Source of the DNA: Bradyrhizobium sp. 149 | GTDB taxonomy: Bacteria > Pseudomonadota > Alphaproteobacteria > Rhizobiales > Xanthobacteraceae | DNA length: 64,000 nucleotides | Assembly: GCF_023073915.1 (NCBI RefSeq) | Contig: NZ_JADPKK010000005.1 | Coordinates: 62,001-126,000 of the forward strand | Direction: 5' to 3' | Shown here: positions 46,883 through 56,836 of the stretch, piece after piece | Layout: every line of letters begins with the position of its first letter | How positions within the stretch are numbered: position 1 is the first letter of the stretch | Notes under the pieces: model-generated | The model's input: the letters and a program-made list of their open reading frames with translations, nothing else | Databases searched by the model: none | Told to the model about the DNA's origin: nothing | Program-made: the position numbers and the translations under genes

Positions 46883-47178
46883 GTCGTCTCTGTGGTGGGA
46901 TCGGACTTTTGGGGTTCGAACCCTACACAAGTAACCAGCGGCGGCAAAAGTGCCACCCGTATGGGCAGGACCCTGCCTCGGATCAAAATTTGAGCGTGAT
47001 TCGCAGGGCAGCCTTCCAAAAATCGCGTTCCTTGCCTATCTAAATGAAAAGACAGCGGAACTTTGATTGGGGCGCGGGCTTCTGCCCGCACGTTGTCTCT
47101 GATAGGTTCGCAGCCGCACCCAGCCGCAGCCAACGTGCAATAACTGGTCTCGGGATCGCCCGGGACCTCGGAGGATTG

Positions 47179-48177
47179 ATGACGACCGCCGCGATGTCCA
47201 AAGTTGAGGAAGTTTCCGGTTTGCCCGATATGAAGGTGTCGGTGCGCCAGGTGTTCGGGATCGACAGCGATCTCGAAGTCCCGGCCTATTCCGAAGTCGA
47301 TCCTCACGTGCCCGAAGTCGATTCCGACTACCGCTTCGATCGCGCAACCACGCTCGCCATTCTCGCCGGCTTCGCCCACAACCGCCGCGTGATGGTCACA
47401 GGCTATCACGGCACCGGCAAATCCACCCATATCGAGCAGGTCGCTGCGCGGCTGAACTGGCCCTGCGTCCGCGTCAACCTCGACAGCCACATCAGCCGTA
47501 TCGACCTCGTCGGCAAGGACTCGATCGTGGTCCGCGACGGCAAGCAGGTCACCGAATTCCGCGACGGCATCCTGCCCTGGGCGCTCCAGCATAACGTCGC
47601 GCTGGTGTTCGACGAATACGACGCCGGCCGGCCGGACGTGATGTTCGTGATCCAGCGCGTGCTGGAGGTCTCGGGACGCCTGACCCTGCTCGACCAGAAC
47701 AAGGTGATCAAGCCGCATCCGGCGTTCCGGATGTTCTCGACCGCCAACACCGTCGGCCTCGGCGACACCTCGGGCCTCTATCACGGCACCCAGCAGATCA
47801 ACCAGGGCCAGATGGACCGCTGGTCGATCGTCACCACGCTGAACTACCTCAGCCATGACGAGGAAGTTGAAATCGTGCTGGCCAAGGCCAAGCACTATCG
47901 CACCACGGAGGGCCGCGACATCGTCAACAAGATGGTTCGCCTCGCCGATCTCACCCGCAACGCCTTCGCCAATGGCGATCTGTCGACCGTGATGAGCCCG
48001 CGCACGGTGATCACCTGGGCCGAGAACGCCGACATTTTCAGCGACATCGGATTTGCGTTCCGGGTCACCTTCCTCAACAAGTGCGACGAGCTCGAACGTC
48101 CGCTCGTCGCCGAGTTCTACCAGCGCTGCTTCAACGCGGAGCTGGCGGAATCCTCGGTAAACGTGGCGCTCAGCTGA
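47179..48177 (+). CDS. cobS: Cobaltochelatase ATPase subunit CobS
   Basis: AAA+ ATPase that, with CobT and CobN, inserts cobalt into hydrogenobyrinic acid a,c-diamide in aerobic vitamin B12 synthesis. In 332 residues: N-terminal [27 protein letters not shown], Walker [20 protein letters not shown] (about 74-92), Walker [18 protein letters not shown], and sensor [26 protein letters not shown] at 47179 is preceded by GGAGG. It is separated from cobT by one repeat. CobN is not in the window. Confidence 0.95.
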   Translation: MTTAAMSKVEEVSGLPDMKVSVRQVFGIDSDLEVPAYSEVDPHVPEVDSDYRFDRATTLAILAGFAHNRRVMVTGYHGTGKSTHIEQVAARLNWPCVRVNLDSHISRIDLVGKDSIVVRDGKQVTEFRDGILPWALQHNVALVFDEYDAGRPDVMFVIQRVLEVSGRLTLLDQNKVIKPHPAFRMFSTANTVGLGDTSGLYHGTQQINQGQMDRWSIVTTLNYLSHDEEVEIVLAKAKHYRTTEGRDIVNKMVRLADLTRNAFANGDLSTVMSPRTVITWAENADIFSDIGFAFRVTFLNKCDELERPLVAEFYQRCFNAELAESSVNVALS

Positions 48178-48192
48178 TCTCTCTCGCGATAT

Positions 48193-48310
48193 GTCGTCCC
48201 GGCGAACGCCGGGACCCATACCGCGAGGTCTCTCGGTGAAGCGAAGCTGATAGTTTTCCCTGACGCAACAACCGTCGGTGGCTATGGATCCCGGCCTTCG
48301 CCGGGACGAC
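48193..48310. repeat. Dispersed palindromic repeat between cobS and cobT
   Basis: A 118-base element whose ends are a perfect 14-bp inverted repeat (GTCGTCCCGGCGAA at 48193-48206; TTCGCCGGGACGAC at 48297-48310). The inner flanks GGGACCCATA and TATGGATCCC also mirror each other. It belongs to a widely dispersed Bradyrhizobium intergenic repeat type and reaches to 12 bases from the cobT ATG. Confidence 0.75.
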
Positions 48311-48322
48311 GGTGAGATCGAG

Positions 48323-50227
48323 ATGAGCACCACCTCCAACTCCAAATTCCGCAACACCAAGGAAGCCCCGACCGAGCCGTTCAAGCGCTCGGTAGCGTCG
48401 TGTCTTAAGGCGATCGCCAAGGCGCCCGAGCTCGACGTCAGCTTCGCCGCCGAGCGCCCCGGGCTCGCGCCGGGCAAGGCGCGGCTGCCCGAGCCCGCGC
48501 GAAAAATGACCAAGCGCGATGCCGCGATCGTGCGCGGCCACGCCGACTCGATCGCGCTCAAGCTCGCCTGTCACGATCCGAAGCTGCATCGCAAGCTGAT
48601 GCCCGGCAATCCGCAGGCGCGCGGCGTGTTCGAGGCGGTGGAGCAGGCCCGTGTCGAGGCGATCGGCGCGCGCCGCATGGCGGGCGTTGCGAAAAATCTC
48701 ACCGCGATGCTCGACGACCATTTCCATCGCGGCAAGTTCGACGAGATCACCGACCGCGCCGACGCTCCGCTCGCGGACGCGCTGGCGATGCTGGTGCGCG
48801 AGCGCCTCACGGGCATGGCGCCGCCGACCGCCGCGAAGAAAATGGTCGATCTCTGGCGTCCCATTCTCGAAGACAAGATCGGCAGGCGGCTCGACCGGCT
48901 CGATACCCTCGTCGAGGACCAGACCAGGTTCGGCGATGCCGTGCATGATCTGTTGACCGCGCTCGATATCGGCGACGAGCGCAGCGCCGACAGCGAAGAC
49001 GATGACGAAAACGACGAAAACCAGGACGGCGACAACGATCAGTCCGGCTCCGAGGGCTCGCCCGATTCCGACGCCGCCCAGGAGATGAGCGCCGATCAGG
49101 CGCAGGCGTCGAGCGAGGAGATGAGCGAGAGCGCGATGGAAAGCGCGCAGGCCTCGACCTCCGACACCTTCGACGACGGCGAGCTCGGCGACGACGAGAC
49201 GCCGGGAGAGGCGACGCGGCCGAATTCGCACGGCAAGAACGAGCCGCGTGGGCCGGAATATCACGCCTTCGCCCCGAAGTTCGACGAGATCATCGCCGCC
49301 GAAGACCTCTGCGACCATGACGAGCTGGAGCGGCTGCGCGCCTATCTCGACAAGCAGCTCGCGCATCTGCAGGGCATCGTCGCCCGTCTCGCCAACCGGC
49401 TGCAGCGCCGGCTGATGGCGCAGCAGAACCGCGCCTGGGAGTTCGATCTCGAAGAGGGCATCCTGGACCCCGCGCGCCTGTCCCGCGTGGTGACCGATCC
49501 CTATCACCCGCTGTCCTTCATGCACGAGAAGGAGGCGACCTTCCGCGACACCGTGGTGACGCTGCTGCTCGACAATTCCGGCTCGATGCGGGGACGCCCG
49601 ATCACGGTGGCGGCGACCTGCGCCGACATCCTCGCCCGCACGCTGGAGCGTTGCGGCGTCAAGGTCGAGATTCTCGGCTTCACCACGCGCGCCTGGAAGG
49701 GCGGGCAATCGCGCGAGGCGTGGCTTGCCGCCGGCAAACCGGCCAATCCCGGCCGCCTCAACGATCTCAGGCACATCATCTACAAATCGGCGGATGCCCC
49801 GTGGCGTCGTGCCCGAAAAAACCTCGGCCTGATGATGCGCGAGGGGCTGTTAAAGGAGAACATCGACGGCGAGGCGCTGGACTGGGCGCACAAGCGCCTG
49901 CTCGGCCGGCCCGAGCAGCGCAAGATCCTGATGATGATTTCGGACGGCGCGCCGGTCGACGATTCCACGCTGTCGGTCAATCCCGGCAACTACCTCGAGC
50001 GACACCTGCGCCACATCATCGAGGAGATCGAGACCCGCTCGCCGGTCGAGCTGATCGCGATCGGCATCGGCCATGACGTCACGCGCTATTATCGCCGCGC
50101 GGTGACGATCGTGGACGCCGAAGAGCTCGGCGGCGCCATCACCGAAAAGCTTGCCGAGCTCTTCAGCGAGACCAACACCGCGCCCACGCAACCGGCCAAT
50201 CGCCCGCGCCGCAAACTGCATTCGTGA
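48323..50227 (+). CDS. cobT: Cobaltochelatase subunit CobT
   Basis: A 634-residue partner of CobS in the aerobic cobalt chelatase. An N-terminal helical region is followed by a strongly acidic low-complexity linker (about 215-300; [20 protein letters not shown]). The C-terminal von Willebrand A domain has the MIDAS motif [15 protein letters not shown] near residue 413. The same VWA/AAA+ pairing is seen in magnesium chelatase BchD/BchI. Its TGA overlaps the GTG of the next gene (GTGA). Confidence 0.94.
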   Translation: MSTTSNSKFRNTKEAPTEPFKRSVASCLKAIAKAPELDVSFAAERPGLAPGKARLPEPARKMTKRDAAIVRGHADSIALKLACHDPKLHRKLMPGNPQARGVFEAVEQARVEAIGARRMAGVAKNLTAMLDDHFHRGKFDEITDRADAPLADALAMLVRERLTGMAPPTAAKKMVDLWRPILEDKIGRRLDRLDTLVEDQTRFGDAVHDLLTALDIGDERSADSEDDDENDENQDGDNDQSGSEGSPDSDAAQEMSADQAQASSEEMSESAMESAQASTSDTFDDGELGDDETPGEATRPNSHGKNEPRGPEYHAFAPKFDEIIAAEDLCDHDELERLRAYLDKQLAHLQGIVARLANRLQRRLMAQQNRAWEFDLEEGILDPARLSRVVTDPYHPLSFMHEKEATFRDTVVTLLLDNSGSMRGRPITVAATCADILARTLERCGVKVEILGFTTRAWKGGQSREAWLAAGKPANPGRLNDLRHIIYKSADAPWRRARKNLGLMMREGLLKENIDGEALDWAHKRLLGRPEQRKILMMISDGAPVDDSTLSVNPGNYLERHLRHIIEEIETRSPVELIAIGIGHDVTRYYRRAVTIVDAEELGGAITEKLAELFSETNTAPTQPANRPRRKLHS

Positions 50228-51294
50228 GCACATCCTCATCCCGCCGCAGCTTCATCGCCCACGCGGCGGCGGGATTTTCCACTCTCGCGCTTTCTCGCCT
50301 GGCGCAGGCGCAGCCCGTGGCCGAGCCGCCGCTCACGTCGCAGATCGAGCACGTCGTCGCTGCGCCCGTCAGCATCGAGGTCAACGCGCGGCCGATTCCC
50401 AATTTCGAGCCGCGCGACCGCGCGCGCACGCGCTTTGGTTCGCTGGAATATCGCAGCGGCCTGGTGCTGACCTCGCCGCACCGCGGCTTCGGCGGCCTGT
50501 CCGGCTTCCGCTTCCTCGATACCAAGGGCGAGCGCTTTCTCGCCATCTCCGACCAGGGCACCTGGTTCACCGGGGTCATCCGCTATTCCGGCAACAAGCT
50601 GGCGGGTCTCGACGACGTCGAGGCTGCGCCGGTGCTCAATGCAGCGGGGCGGCCGATCACGGAGAAGCGGCTGTGGTACGATACCGAGTCGCTCGCGCGT
50701 GACGGCGACCTCGTTTATGTCGGGCTCGAGCGCGTCAACCAGATCATGCGGTTCGATTTGTCGAAGGGCGGGACCCGCGCCCGCGGCGAGGTGCTGCAGA
50801 CGCCGCCGGCGGTGCGGAAACTGCCCTATAACAAGGGGCTCGAGGCGCTGGTGTTTGTCCCCAAAGGGCAGCCGCTGTCGGGCACCTTGATCGCGCTGTC
50901 GGAGGGCGGCTTCGATGCCGACGGCAATCTGATCGGATTCTTGATCGGCGGCCCCACGCCGGGCCAGTTCAGCATTCGCCGCACCGACCAGCAGCTCATC
51001 AGCGACGCCGTGCTGCTGCCCTCGGGCGATCTGCTGATCCTCGAACGCAAATTCTCCTGGTTCACCGGCGTCGACATCCGCGTCCGCGCCATCCCCCTGA
51101 AGTCGATCGCGCCCGGCGCGGTGGTCGACGGCCCCGTGCTGTTCAAAGCGGATCTCGGCCAGGAGATCGACAACATGGAAGGCATCGACGCCCATTTCAC
51201 GCCCGAGGGCGAGACCGTGCTGACGCTGGTGTCAGACGACAATTTTTCGATGCTCCAGCGCACGCTGCTGCTGCAATTCACGCTGGCGGAGTAA
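50224..51294 (+). CDS. Phytase-like/esterase-like periplasmic protein, Tat signal
   Basis: A 356-residue secreted protein of the esterase-like phytase-domain family. The twin-arginine-like N-terminus [26 protein letters not shown] marks export. A beta-propeller-like mature region follows ([63 protein letters not shown] turns). Phosphatase activity is not certain. GTG at 50224 overlaps the cobT stop, so it may be translated with cobT. Confidence 0.78.
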   Translation: MSTSSSRRSFIAHAAAGFSTLALSRLAQAQPVAEPPLTSQIEHVVAAPVSIEVNARPIPNFEPRDRARTRFGSLEYRSGLVLTSPHRGFGGLSGFRFLDTKGERFLAISDQGTWFTGVIRYSGNKLAGLDDVEAAPVLNAAGRPITEKRLWYDTESLARDGDLVYVGLERVNQIMRFDLSKGGTRARGEVLQTPPAVRKLPYNKGLEALVFVPKGQPLSGTLIALSEGGFDADGNLIGFLIGGPTPGQFSIRRTDQQLISDAVLLPSGDLLILERKFSWFTGVDIRVRAIPLKSIAPGAVVDGPVLFKADLGQEIDNMEGIDAHFTPEGETVLTLVSDDNFSMLQRTLLLQFTLAE

Positions 51295-51419
51295 GGCGGC
51301 CCGGCGCGCGTCCGCAATGCATGACGCTACGGGCCGCCATTCCCCCCGCGCGGCTGGCAATCCGCGTTTGCCTCACTACACTCCCTGCATCGCCCTCCAT
51401 CCTTCCGGAACTCCCCCGC

Positions 51420-52532
51420 ATGAGCGTCCTGTTTTCCCCGATCAAGCTGCGCGGCCTGACGTTGAAGAACCGCATCGTGGTGTCGCCGATGTGCCAATAT
51501 TCGGCCGACGACGGCGTCGCCACTGACTGGCACTTCACCCACATCAACAATCTCAGCCTGTCGGGCGCGGCGATGTTCTGCATCGAGGCGACCCATGTCG
51601 AGGCGATCGGCCGCATCACCCCGGGCTGCCTCGGGCTCTACAGCGATGCCGCCGAGGCCGCGCTGAAGCAGATCCTCAATTCGGTGCGGAAGCATTCCTC
51701 CACCGCGGTCGCGATGCAGCTCGCCCATGCGGGCCGGAAAGCGTCGAGCGCGCGGCCCTGGGACGGCGGCCAGCTGATTCCGCAGAGCGAGGGCGGCTGG
51801 CAGACCGTGGCGCCATCCGCGCTGCCGCACAAGGAGGGCGAGGCCGCGCCGCTGGCGCTCGATGCCGCCGGCCTCAGGCGCATCCGCGACGCCTTCGTCG
51901 ACAGCGCCAAACGCGCCGATCGGCTCGGCATCGACGCGATCGAGCTGCACGGCGCACACGGCTATCTCCTGCATCAATTCCTGTCGCCGATCTCCAACAG
52001 GCGCACCGACGAATATGGCGGCTCGCTCGAGAACCGCATGCGCTTCCCGCTGGAGGTCTACGACGCGGTCCGCGCGGTGTTCCCGCACGACAAGCCGGTC
52101 GGCATGCGGGTGTCGTCGACCGACTGGGTCGAGGGCGGCTGGGACCTAGCGCAGACCATTGAATTCGCCAAGGCGTTGAAGGCGCGCGGCGTCGACTGGA
52201 TCGATGCCTCCTCCGGCGGCGTCTCGCCGCTGCAGAAGATCACGCTCGGGCCCGGCTACCAGGTGCAGTTCGCAGATAGCATCAAGCGCGAGACGGGACT
52301 TCCGACCATCGCCGTCGGCCTGATCACGGACGCCAGGCAGGCCGAAGAGATCGTCGCATCCGGCAAGGCCGACATGGTCGCGCTCGCCCGCGGCATGCTG
52401 TACGACCCGCGCTGGGGCTGGCACGCCGCAGCCGAGCTCGGCGGCGAGGTCGAAGCGCCGCCGCAATATTGGCGCTCGCAGCCCTCGACTCAGAAGGCGC
52501 TGTTCGGCAAGACCACGTTCGGGGCGCGGTGA
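51420..52532 (+). CDS. Old Yellow Enzyme-family NADH:flavin oxidoreductase (YqjM-like)
   Basis: A 370-residue FMN-dependent ene-reductase of the YqjM/XenA branch. It shows FSPIKLRGLTLKNRIVVSPMCQYSADDG (with the flavin-tuning Cys), the substrate-binding pair in IELHGAHGYLLHQFLSPISNRRTDEYGG, and VGLITDARQAEEIVASGKADMVALARGMLYDPRW for the FMN phosphate. ATG at 51420 opens MSVLFSPI. The physiological substrate is unknown; activated alkenes are typical. Confidence 0.93.
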   Translation: MSVLFSPIKLRGLTLKNRIVVSPMCQYSADDGVATDWHFTHINNLSLSGAAMFCIEATHVEAIGRITPGCLGLYSDAAEAALKQILNSVRKHSSTAVAMQLAHAGRKASSARPWDGGQLIPQSEGGWQTVAPSALPHKEGEAAPLALDAAGLRRIRDAFVDSAKRADRLGIDAIELHGAHGYLLHQFLSPISNRRTDEYGGSLENRMRFPLEVYDAVRAVFPHDKPVGMRVSSTDWVEGGWDLAQTIEFAKALKARGVDWIDASSGGVSPLQKITLGPGYQVQFADSIKRETGLPTIAVGLITDARQAEEIVASGKADMVALARGMLYDPRWGWHAAAELGGEVEAPPQYWRSQPSTQKALFGKTTFGAR

Positions 52533-52642
52533 GGGGAGCCCCTCACCACCTGCCTCTCACGCATCCGTCACGCCTCTCACCTTCCACCTTCCGCAAATCT
52601 GGCCTAACCTTGCGCGCGTCCAACGCCTCACGGAGGCCGGCC

Positions 52643-53050
52643 ATGCGGTTTCGTATCCGGAAAGCTGCCCACGTCATCGAGCGCGTGGGGCTTGCGATGG
52701 CAGGCGCGGCGTGCGGGCTGTTCGTCGGCGCTTATGTCGGATCGGCCATTCCCGCGCTCACCACCGAGGGCTTCCTGCTGCTGATGATGGCGCTGGGCTT
52801 CGTCGGCTTCTATCTCGGCATCGACACGCCGCAGCTGCCGTTCGACGAGGCGCACAGCGAAATCGACGCCGCGGAACTGATGAGCTCCGCCGGCACGCTC
52901 TGCGCCACGCTCACCGCGCTCGCCTCCGTCGCCATCATCGTGCTCCGCCTCGAGCCGCATATCGCGTGGAGCTGGTTCGCTCTGTTCGGCTGGATCGCAG
53001 GCGTCGCGATGCAGATCGTCGCGGGCGCGAAGGCGAGAATGCGGAAGTAG
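52643..53050 (+). CDS. Hypothetical multi-pass membrane protein
   Basis: A 135-residue protein with about four hydrophobic helices (IERVGLAMAGAACGLFVGAYVG, GFLLLMMALGFVGFYLGI, TLCATLTALASVAIIVL, WSWFALFGWIAGVAMQIVAG). A short acidic loop (DEAHSEIDAAELM) lies between. ATG at 52643 is preceded by GGAGG. No family recognised with confidence. It converges with the PilZ gene. Confidence 0.65.
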   Translation: MRFRIRKAAHVIERVGLAMAGAACGLFVGAYVGSAIPALTTEGFLLLMMALGFVGFYLGIDTPQLPFDEAHSEIDAAELMSSAGTLCATLTALASVAIIVLRLEPHIAWSWFALFGWIAGVAMQIVAGAKARMRK

Positions 53051-53061
53051 GAGGGTGCTGT

Positions 53062-53307
53062 CTAAAACACCACGCCGACTTTCGTGCCGCGCTTCCACGC
53101 CACGCGGCAGCGCTTTTTCGTGTTGACGTGCAGCAGCTCGAATCTGTCGGGGATCTTCACCTGGCCGCCGAGATCGACGCAGGCGCCGCCGGGCGAATAG
53201 TCGATCAGCGTGCAGGGGATCACCGGCGCGCGCGGGTCGGTGATGATCTTGGCCTGGCGGGACACCAGGCCGGCGGGTTTGACCCGGGCATGTCGGCGCG
53301 GATGCAT
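53062..53307 (-). CDS. PilZ-domain protein
   Basis: An 81-residue single-domain protein. The RxxR-like start (HPRRHARVKPAGLV) and the D/NxSxxG motif (CTLIDYSPGGACVDL) are the PilZ c-di-GMP-binding signature, although the arginine spacing is not classical. The remainder VNTKKRCRVAWKRGTKVGVVF matches PilZ strands. ATG at 53307 has GGAGGAGA upstream. It may act as a c-di-GMP responsive adaptor; partner unknown. Confidence 0.85.
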   Translation of the reverse strand: MHPRRHARVKPAGLVSRQAKIITDPRAPVIPCTLIDYSPGGACVDLGGQVKIPDRFELLHVNTKKRCRVAWKRGTKVGVVF

Positions 53308-53467
53308 TGGCACTCTCCTCCAATTCCGCGGGATCGCGCGGTGGTCTTGTCGATGATGCAGAGGAGTTGATTCGATCCGGCTAAGGCGGCCTTGAGAATT
53401 TTAATGAAAAGTGTCGGCGAATGGAGAAAGCGGCGGTAGCGTGGTGCGGCGGCGGTCCGCGCCCCCC

Positions 53468-54787
53468 TCACACCACCAGCTCCACCTCCGGCGCCCCCAC
53501 ATGCGGCGGCACCGGCATCGGCACGGTCACATAATCCTTCGGCAAATTCACCGGCCGGTATCCCGGCTCGACCGCCATCCGCTTCAGGACGCTTTCGTGC
53601 ACATGCGCGCCGTCGGGAATGAGGCGCGGTTCGCAATCGGGGATGTAGAATCCCAGAAACACCTTCCGCTCCGGCCATTCCTTGTACTTGGCCGGCTTCG
53701 GCACATACTCCAGCACGCGCCAGAGCGCCGTCATGGAATTGTGCAGGATGCCCGTCTTGCCGGTGTAAGCGGGCTCCACGTATTGGAACGGTGAGTTCTT
53801 GCGTTGGACGCCCCAGGCCAGCTGGTTCACGGTGCGCGGGTTGAAGTTCAGCCCCGCCTTCGTCGCTTCCTCGATCATCCAGATCAGCGAATATTTGGAC
53901 TCGCCGCTCTCGGCCTCCGGATAGCCGCCGCCGACATCACTGTGCACGCCGGCGAACCACACCTGCAAAATGTCCTGCGGCTCCTTCTTCTCGTCGGGCA
54001 CGTAGCGGTTGCGCCAATAGTCCTGCGGCTCGTCATACTGCTTGAGGCGGAACATGCAGCGCTGCTCGTCGATCGCGATCGCCTGGCGAAAGATGTTGAC
54101 GCTCGGATTGCGCAGCGTGAAGGCGAGCTCCTCCAGGCTGAACACGAGGAAGAAGACGTCGCGCCGCGGCACGATCACGCTCGCCACCGTGTCCCAGACG
54201 CCGATGAAATGGATGGTCGGCCAGCGCGTCGAGGTGATGCGCGCGAACTGCGCGGCGAGGTCGAATTCGTCTTTCGGCAGCGGTCCCTGATCATCGACGT
54301 CGATATTCTTGAGGTCCTCGATGTCGTTGCCGCGCCCGGTGCCGGAATATTGCTTGTAGGCGACGAGGCCACTGCCTGCGAGGTTGGCCTGCTCCGGCGA
54401 GATCAGGCCGATCTTGTGGATCAGCCCCGCCAGCACCCGAACCGTGTAAGCACCGCGCGAAAAACCGAACAGATAGATCTTGTCGCTGGGCGCGTAGTGC
54501 TGGACCAGGAAGCAATAGGCCGCCAGCGTGTTGTCATCGAGCCCGTAGCCGGTGGCGAGCCCCAGCACCAGATTGACGTTGGCTTTCCAGCGCTGCCACG
54601 TCGACGGCTCCGTCACGGTGCCGACCCCGGGATCGTAGAACACCATCTGCCGCGGCGACGTCTTGCCGGTCTTGCGCAGGCAGCGATACAGCTTCAGGAC
54701 GTTGGAGATGTTCTCCGAGATCTCGTTGCCGGTGCCGTCACAGCAGATGACGAGATTTTTCGGCTCGGATTTGGGTTCGTGATCCAC
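53468..54787 (-). CDS. DUF2235 alpha/beta-hydrolase protein
   Basis: A 439-residue protein of the DUF2235 family, which includes type VI secretion Tle1-type phospholipases and housekeeping hydrolases. The family start LVICCDGTGNEISENISNVL and nucleophile elbow KIYLFGFSRGAYTVRVLAGLI (GxSxG) are clear. FIGVWDTVASVIVPRR and QVWFAGVHSDVGGGYPEAESG supply the Asp and His regions. No VgrG, PAAR or immunity gene adjoins it, so a secreted effector role is not supported. GTG at 54787 has a strong GGAGGG. Confidence 0.87.
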   Translation of the reverse strand: MDHEPKSEPKNLVICCDGTGNEISENISNVLKLYRCLRKTGKTSPRQMVFYDPGVGTVTEPSTWQRWKANVNLVLGLATGYGLDDNTLAAYCFLVQHYAPSDKIYLFGFSRGAYTVRVLAGLIHKIGLISPEQANLAGSGLVAYKQYSGTGRGNDIEDLKNIDVDDQGPLPKDEFDLAAQFARITSTRWPTIHFIGVWDTVASVIVPRRDVFFLVFSLEELAFTLRNPSVNIFRQAIAIDEQRCMFRLKQYDEPQDYWRNRYVPDEKKEPQDILQVWFAGVHSDVGGGYPEAESGESKYSLIWMIEEATKAGLNFNPRTVNQLAWGVQRKNSPFQYVEPAYTGKTGILHNSMTALWRVLEYVPKPAKYKEWPERKVFLGFYIPDCEPRLIPDGAHVHESVLKRMAVEPGYRPVNLPKDYVTVPMPVPPHVGAPEVELVV

Positions 54788-54926
54788 GATACGTCCCTCC
54801 GGGTGATGCTACCCGGGCGAGTATAGCGGAAAAGGGTGGGGGAGAGGAGACGACGGTGGTGCTTCTCTCGCCTGGGGGCAGAGCTATCGCATATGAAGAA
54901 ACATATGGCCGAAAGCTCGACTGCGG

Positions 54927-55059
54927 CCATCCTTCGAGACGCCCCCCTGCGGCGGGCCCTCAGGATGAGGGATGAGTGTGCGGCAGCATTTCAGCGCACA
55001 CAGATGCCGCTACGCCTCATCCTGAGGAGACCGCGAAGCGGTCGTCTCGAAGGACGAGG
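54927..55059. repeat. Dispersed palindromic repeat upstream of DUF2235 and next to the 44-residue gene
   Basis: Contains CCTTCGAGAC (54931-54940) mirrored by GTCTCGAAGG (55044-55053) and CCTCAGGATGAGG (54958-54970) mirrored by CCTCATCCTGAGG (55015-55027), so the element can fold into a large hairpin. It resembles a widespread rhizobial intergenic repeat. Confidence 0.7.
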
Positions 55060-55080
55060 CGCCCGGCCTCTCTCCGCCCG

Positions 55081-55215
55081 CTACTTCTTCTTCCCCTGGC
55101 CGATCTCCGGCTGCCAGGCCGCATCCTTGCGGCTGGGGGCCGCGGCGCTCGGCTTGATCTTGTCCTTCTTCGGCTTCTTGGTCTCGCGATTGCTGCGTTG
55201 CTGTCCCTTGGCCAT
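55081..55215 (-). CDS. Small lysine-rich conserved hypothetical protein
   Basis: A 44-residue, very basic protein, MAKGQQRSNRETKKPKKDKI followed by KPSAAAPSRKDAAWQPEIGQGKKK. It has an AGGAGG-type SD (revcomp of CTCCTCC about 8 bases upstream). Similar small lysine-rich proteins occur across rhizobia; function is unknown, nucleic-acid binding is conceivable. Confidence 0.65.
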   Translation of the reverse strand: MAKGQQRSNRETKKPKKDKIKPSAAAPSRKDAAWQPEIGQGKKK

Positions 55216-55593
55216 GATGTCCGTCTCCTCCTGGGTTTCGAGTTCGTCTCTCTGGTCTCGACGTCGTCCGGTGCGAGATTGGCGCTGCGAGTGTCGCGGG
55301 CGCGGCGACGACGTGCCTCTGCCCGAGCCATCGAAGTCCGCCGCTGCGCACGCGAGGCGCGCAAGATGCAGCGCAACATCGACCTCGCGGCAATTGCGTG
55401 AGCTGCGCTGACGCGATCCAGCGTACGCCCGCGCCAGGCCGATTGCGAGGACAAAAACGCCGCGCACGCGCGCCGCGACGCGGCCTTAAGTGCCGGCCCG
55501 CGCTGACATAATGCTGGCTATTGCCGCGTAACGGGCGCATGCTTTGCGGCAGCTGGCGTCGGTTGGGGCTCCTTCTTTGCGAAAGGCAGGCGC
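55216..55593. other. Intergenic stretch without convincing gene
   Basis: This 378-base region between the lysine-rich small gene and the 87-residue gene is very GC-rich. Frames are open on both strands but show no family signature or SD. AAAGG lies before the ATG at 55594. No repeat or structured RNA was recognised. Confidence 0.4.
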
Positions 55594-55857
55594 ATGACCA
55601 TCCGCTCGCGGCGAGAAACCATCACCTTCAAACATCCATTCCACATCCGCGGCATCGAGCGCGAATTGCCGGCCGGCGCCTATGAGGTCGTCACCGACGA
55701 GGAGATGATCGAGGGCCTGTCGTTCGCGTCCTATCGCCGCGTCGCCACCATGATCACGGTGCCCGCCGAAGGCGTGCGCGGTGCGGTGGAGATGCTGTCG
55801 ATCGGCTCGGTCGACCTGGCGGATGCCCAACGTATCGATGCGAGTGCCAATGACTGA
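55594..55857 (+). CDS. Conserved hypothetical protein (87 residues)
   Basis: An 87-residue cytoplasmic-type protein: MTIRSRRETITFKHPFHIRG, then IERELPAGAYEVVTDEEMIEGLSFASYRRVATMITVP. Alternating beta-strand pattern, no helix-turn-helix or membrane segment. It overlaps the next gene by 8 bases, so the two are likely co-translated. No function can be offered. Confidence 0.7.
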   Translation: MTIRSRRETITFKHPFHIRGIERELPAGAYEVVTDEEMIEGLSFASYRRVATMITVPAEGVRGAVEMLSIGSVDLADAQRIDASAND

Positions 55858-56146
55858 AATCCCCGTCGATCTCGACAGCCACCGCGGCATGGCCGCCCAG
55901 AAGGCAACCGATCTGCGCCGCGCGCTGGCCGACGTCGAGGCCCAGGTCAGGGAGCTGCGCGAGCGCGAGGCCGAGCTCGAAAACCGCATGATGTCGGTGC
56001 CCGCCACGTCCTGGCCGGAGGCCGCCGTGAAGGCCCGCCATCTGCTCAACCTCTATGCCGCGGGCCTGCCCGCCGAGGACACCCGCCACCGCGCGCTGGT
56101 AACCGCGCTGTTCGACGATTTCGCCAGACTGAACGGCGACAACTGA
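55850..56146 (+). CDS. Conserved hypothetical coiled-coil protein (98 residues)
   Basis: A 98-residue protein with a predicted coiled coil (ALADVEAQVRELREREAELENRM), then a helical end AAVKARHLLNLYAAGLPAEDTRHRALVTALFDDFARL. ATG at 55850 overlaps the stop of the preceding gene. The coiled coil suggests dimerisation, function unknown. Confidence 0.68.
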   Translation: MTEIPVDLDSHRGMAAQKATDLRRALADVEAQVRELREREAELENRMMSVPATSWPEAAVKARHLLNLYAAGLPAEDTRHRALVTALFDDFARLNGDN

Positions 56147-56163
56147 AGCCAACCAACTCAGGC

Positions 56164-56308
56164 GTCGTCCTGGCCGAGTGCCCAATTGCGCACGGGGCCA
56201 GCACCCATAACCACCGAAGCGACTTGTTGTGCATGCTTGTGCCACAGCGTGCTTCGATAACGCTGACCGGCGTCCCCCGTGCGCAATCGCGCACAAGGCC
56301 GGCACGAC
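56164..56308. repeat. Dispersed palindromic repeat before the DUF1488 gene
   Basis: Its two 30-base ends (56164-56193 and 56279-56308) are inverted copies matching at 24 of 30 positions and share ATTGCGCAC. The inner part has CACCCATAACCACCG, as in a dispersed rhizobial repeat. It ends 24 bases before the DUF1488 ATG. Confidence 0.65.
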
Positions 56309-56332
56309 CCGCCGACACAAAAGGAGTCCCCC

Positions 56333-56611
56333 ATGACCCTCACCAGCAGCCGCTTCATCGCCCACGACCAGGACCGCGGCATCGTCCAGTTCTCGATGCA
56401 GGACGGCCCCAAGGAGGTCGCCTGCGCGATCTCGACCTCCGCCATGGATGACCTCGAGCGCGGCCCGCGCGCCCGGCCGAGCGAGCGCGAAGAGCAGTTC
56501 ACGCGCCTGCGCGAGCGCATCGAAGCCTGCACCGGACGCAAATATCAGGCAACGGAGTTCGAGGGCACCCCGCCGGGGATCGTGCTGCGGAGCATTGATT
56601 TTCGGGGGTAG
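56333..56611 (+). CDS. DUF1488 family protein
   Basis: A 92-residue protein of the DUF1488 family: VQFSMQDGPKEVACAISTSAMDDLE, then EEQFTRLRERIEACTGRKYQATEFEGTPPGIVLRSIDF. ATG at 56333 has AAAGGAG upstream. Its TAG lies at the left boundary of the AT-rich island. Function unknown. Confidence 0.75.
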   Translation: MTLTSSRFIAHDQDRGIVQFSMQDGPKEVACAISTSAMDDLERGPRARPSEREEQFTRLRERIEACTGRKYQATEFEGTPPGIVLRSIDFRG

Positions 56612-56836
56612 GGGGAGATCGACGCTGACGAACGCCATCCGCCAAGGCGACGTTCTGCCCGTTTTGGGTAAGCAGCGAAAGACCGACGAACTTCAGAGGT
56701 TCTTGCCGATCTCATCGGCGATACATCACGTCAGATAGTAAGCCTTGGACTTCAGTCTTGTGCTGGAGGTATGTCACTTCTCGACAATTTCACCGGTGTG
56801 AGTACACCCGGCTATCAATGTCATGACCTTAGTGAG

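Noticed and set aside
46915..46942. tRNA 3'-end-like string GGGTTCGAACCC followed by an acceptor-like end and CCA
   Set aside because: The T-stem does not pair beyond three bases, and no matching 5' acceptor arm or anticodon stem exists upstream. Probably chance in the DedA start region.
46879..48561. Minus-strand frame of 560 codons opposite cobS
   Set aside because: It runs through a repeat element and antisense of cobS, with no signature.
55216..55467. Extension upstream of the 44-residue lysine-rich gene giving a 128-residue protein
   Set aside because: The added part is Arg/Ser-rich without a conserved pattern, and a strong SD precedes the short start at 55215.
56612..56836. Weak hairpins after the last island gene as its terminator
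   Set aside because: Stems are 6 bp or bulged and lack a U-tract on the minus strand, so termination cannot be assigned.
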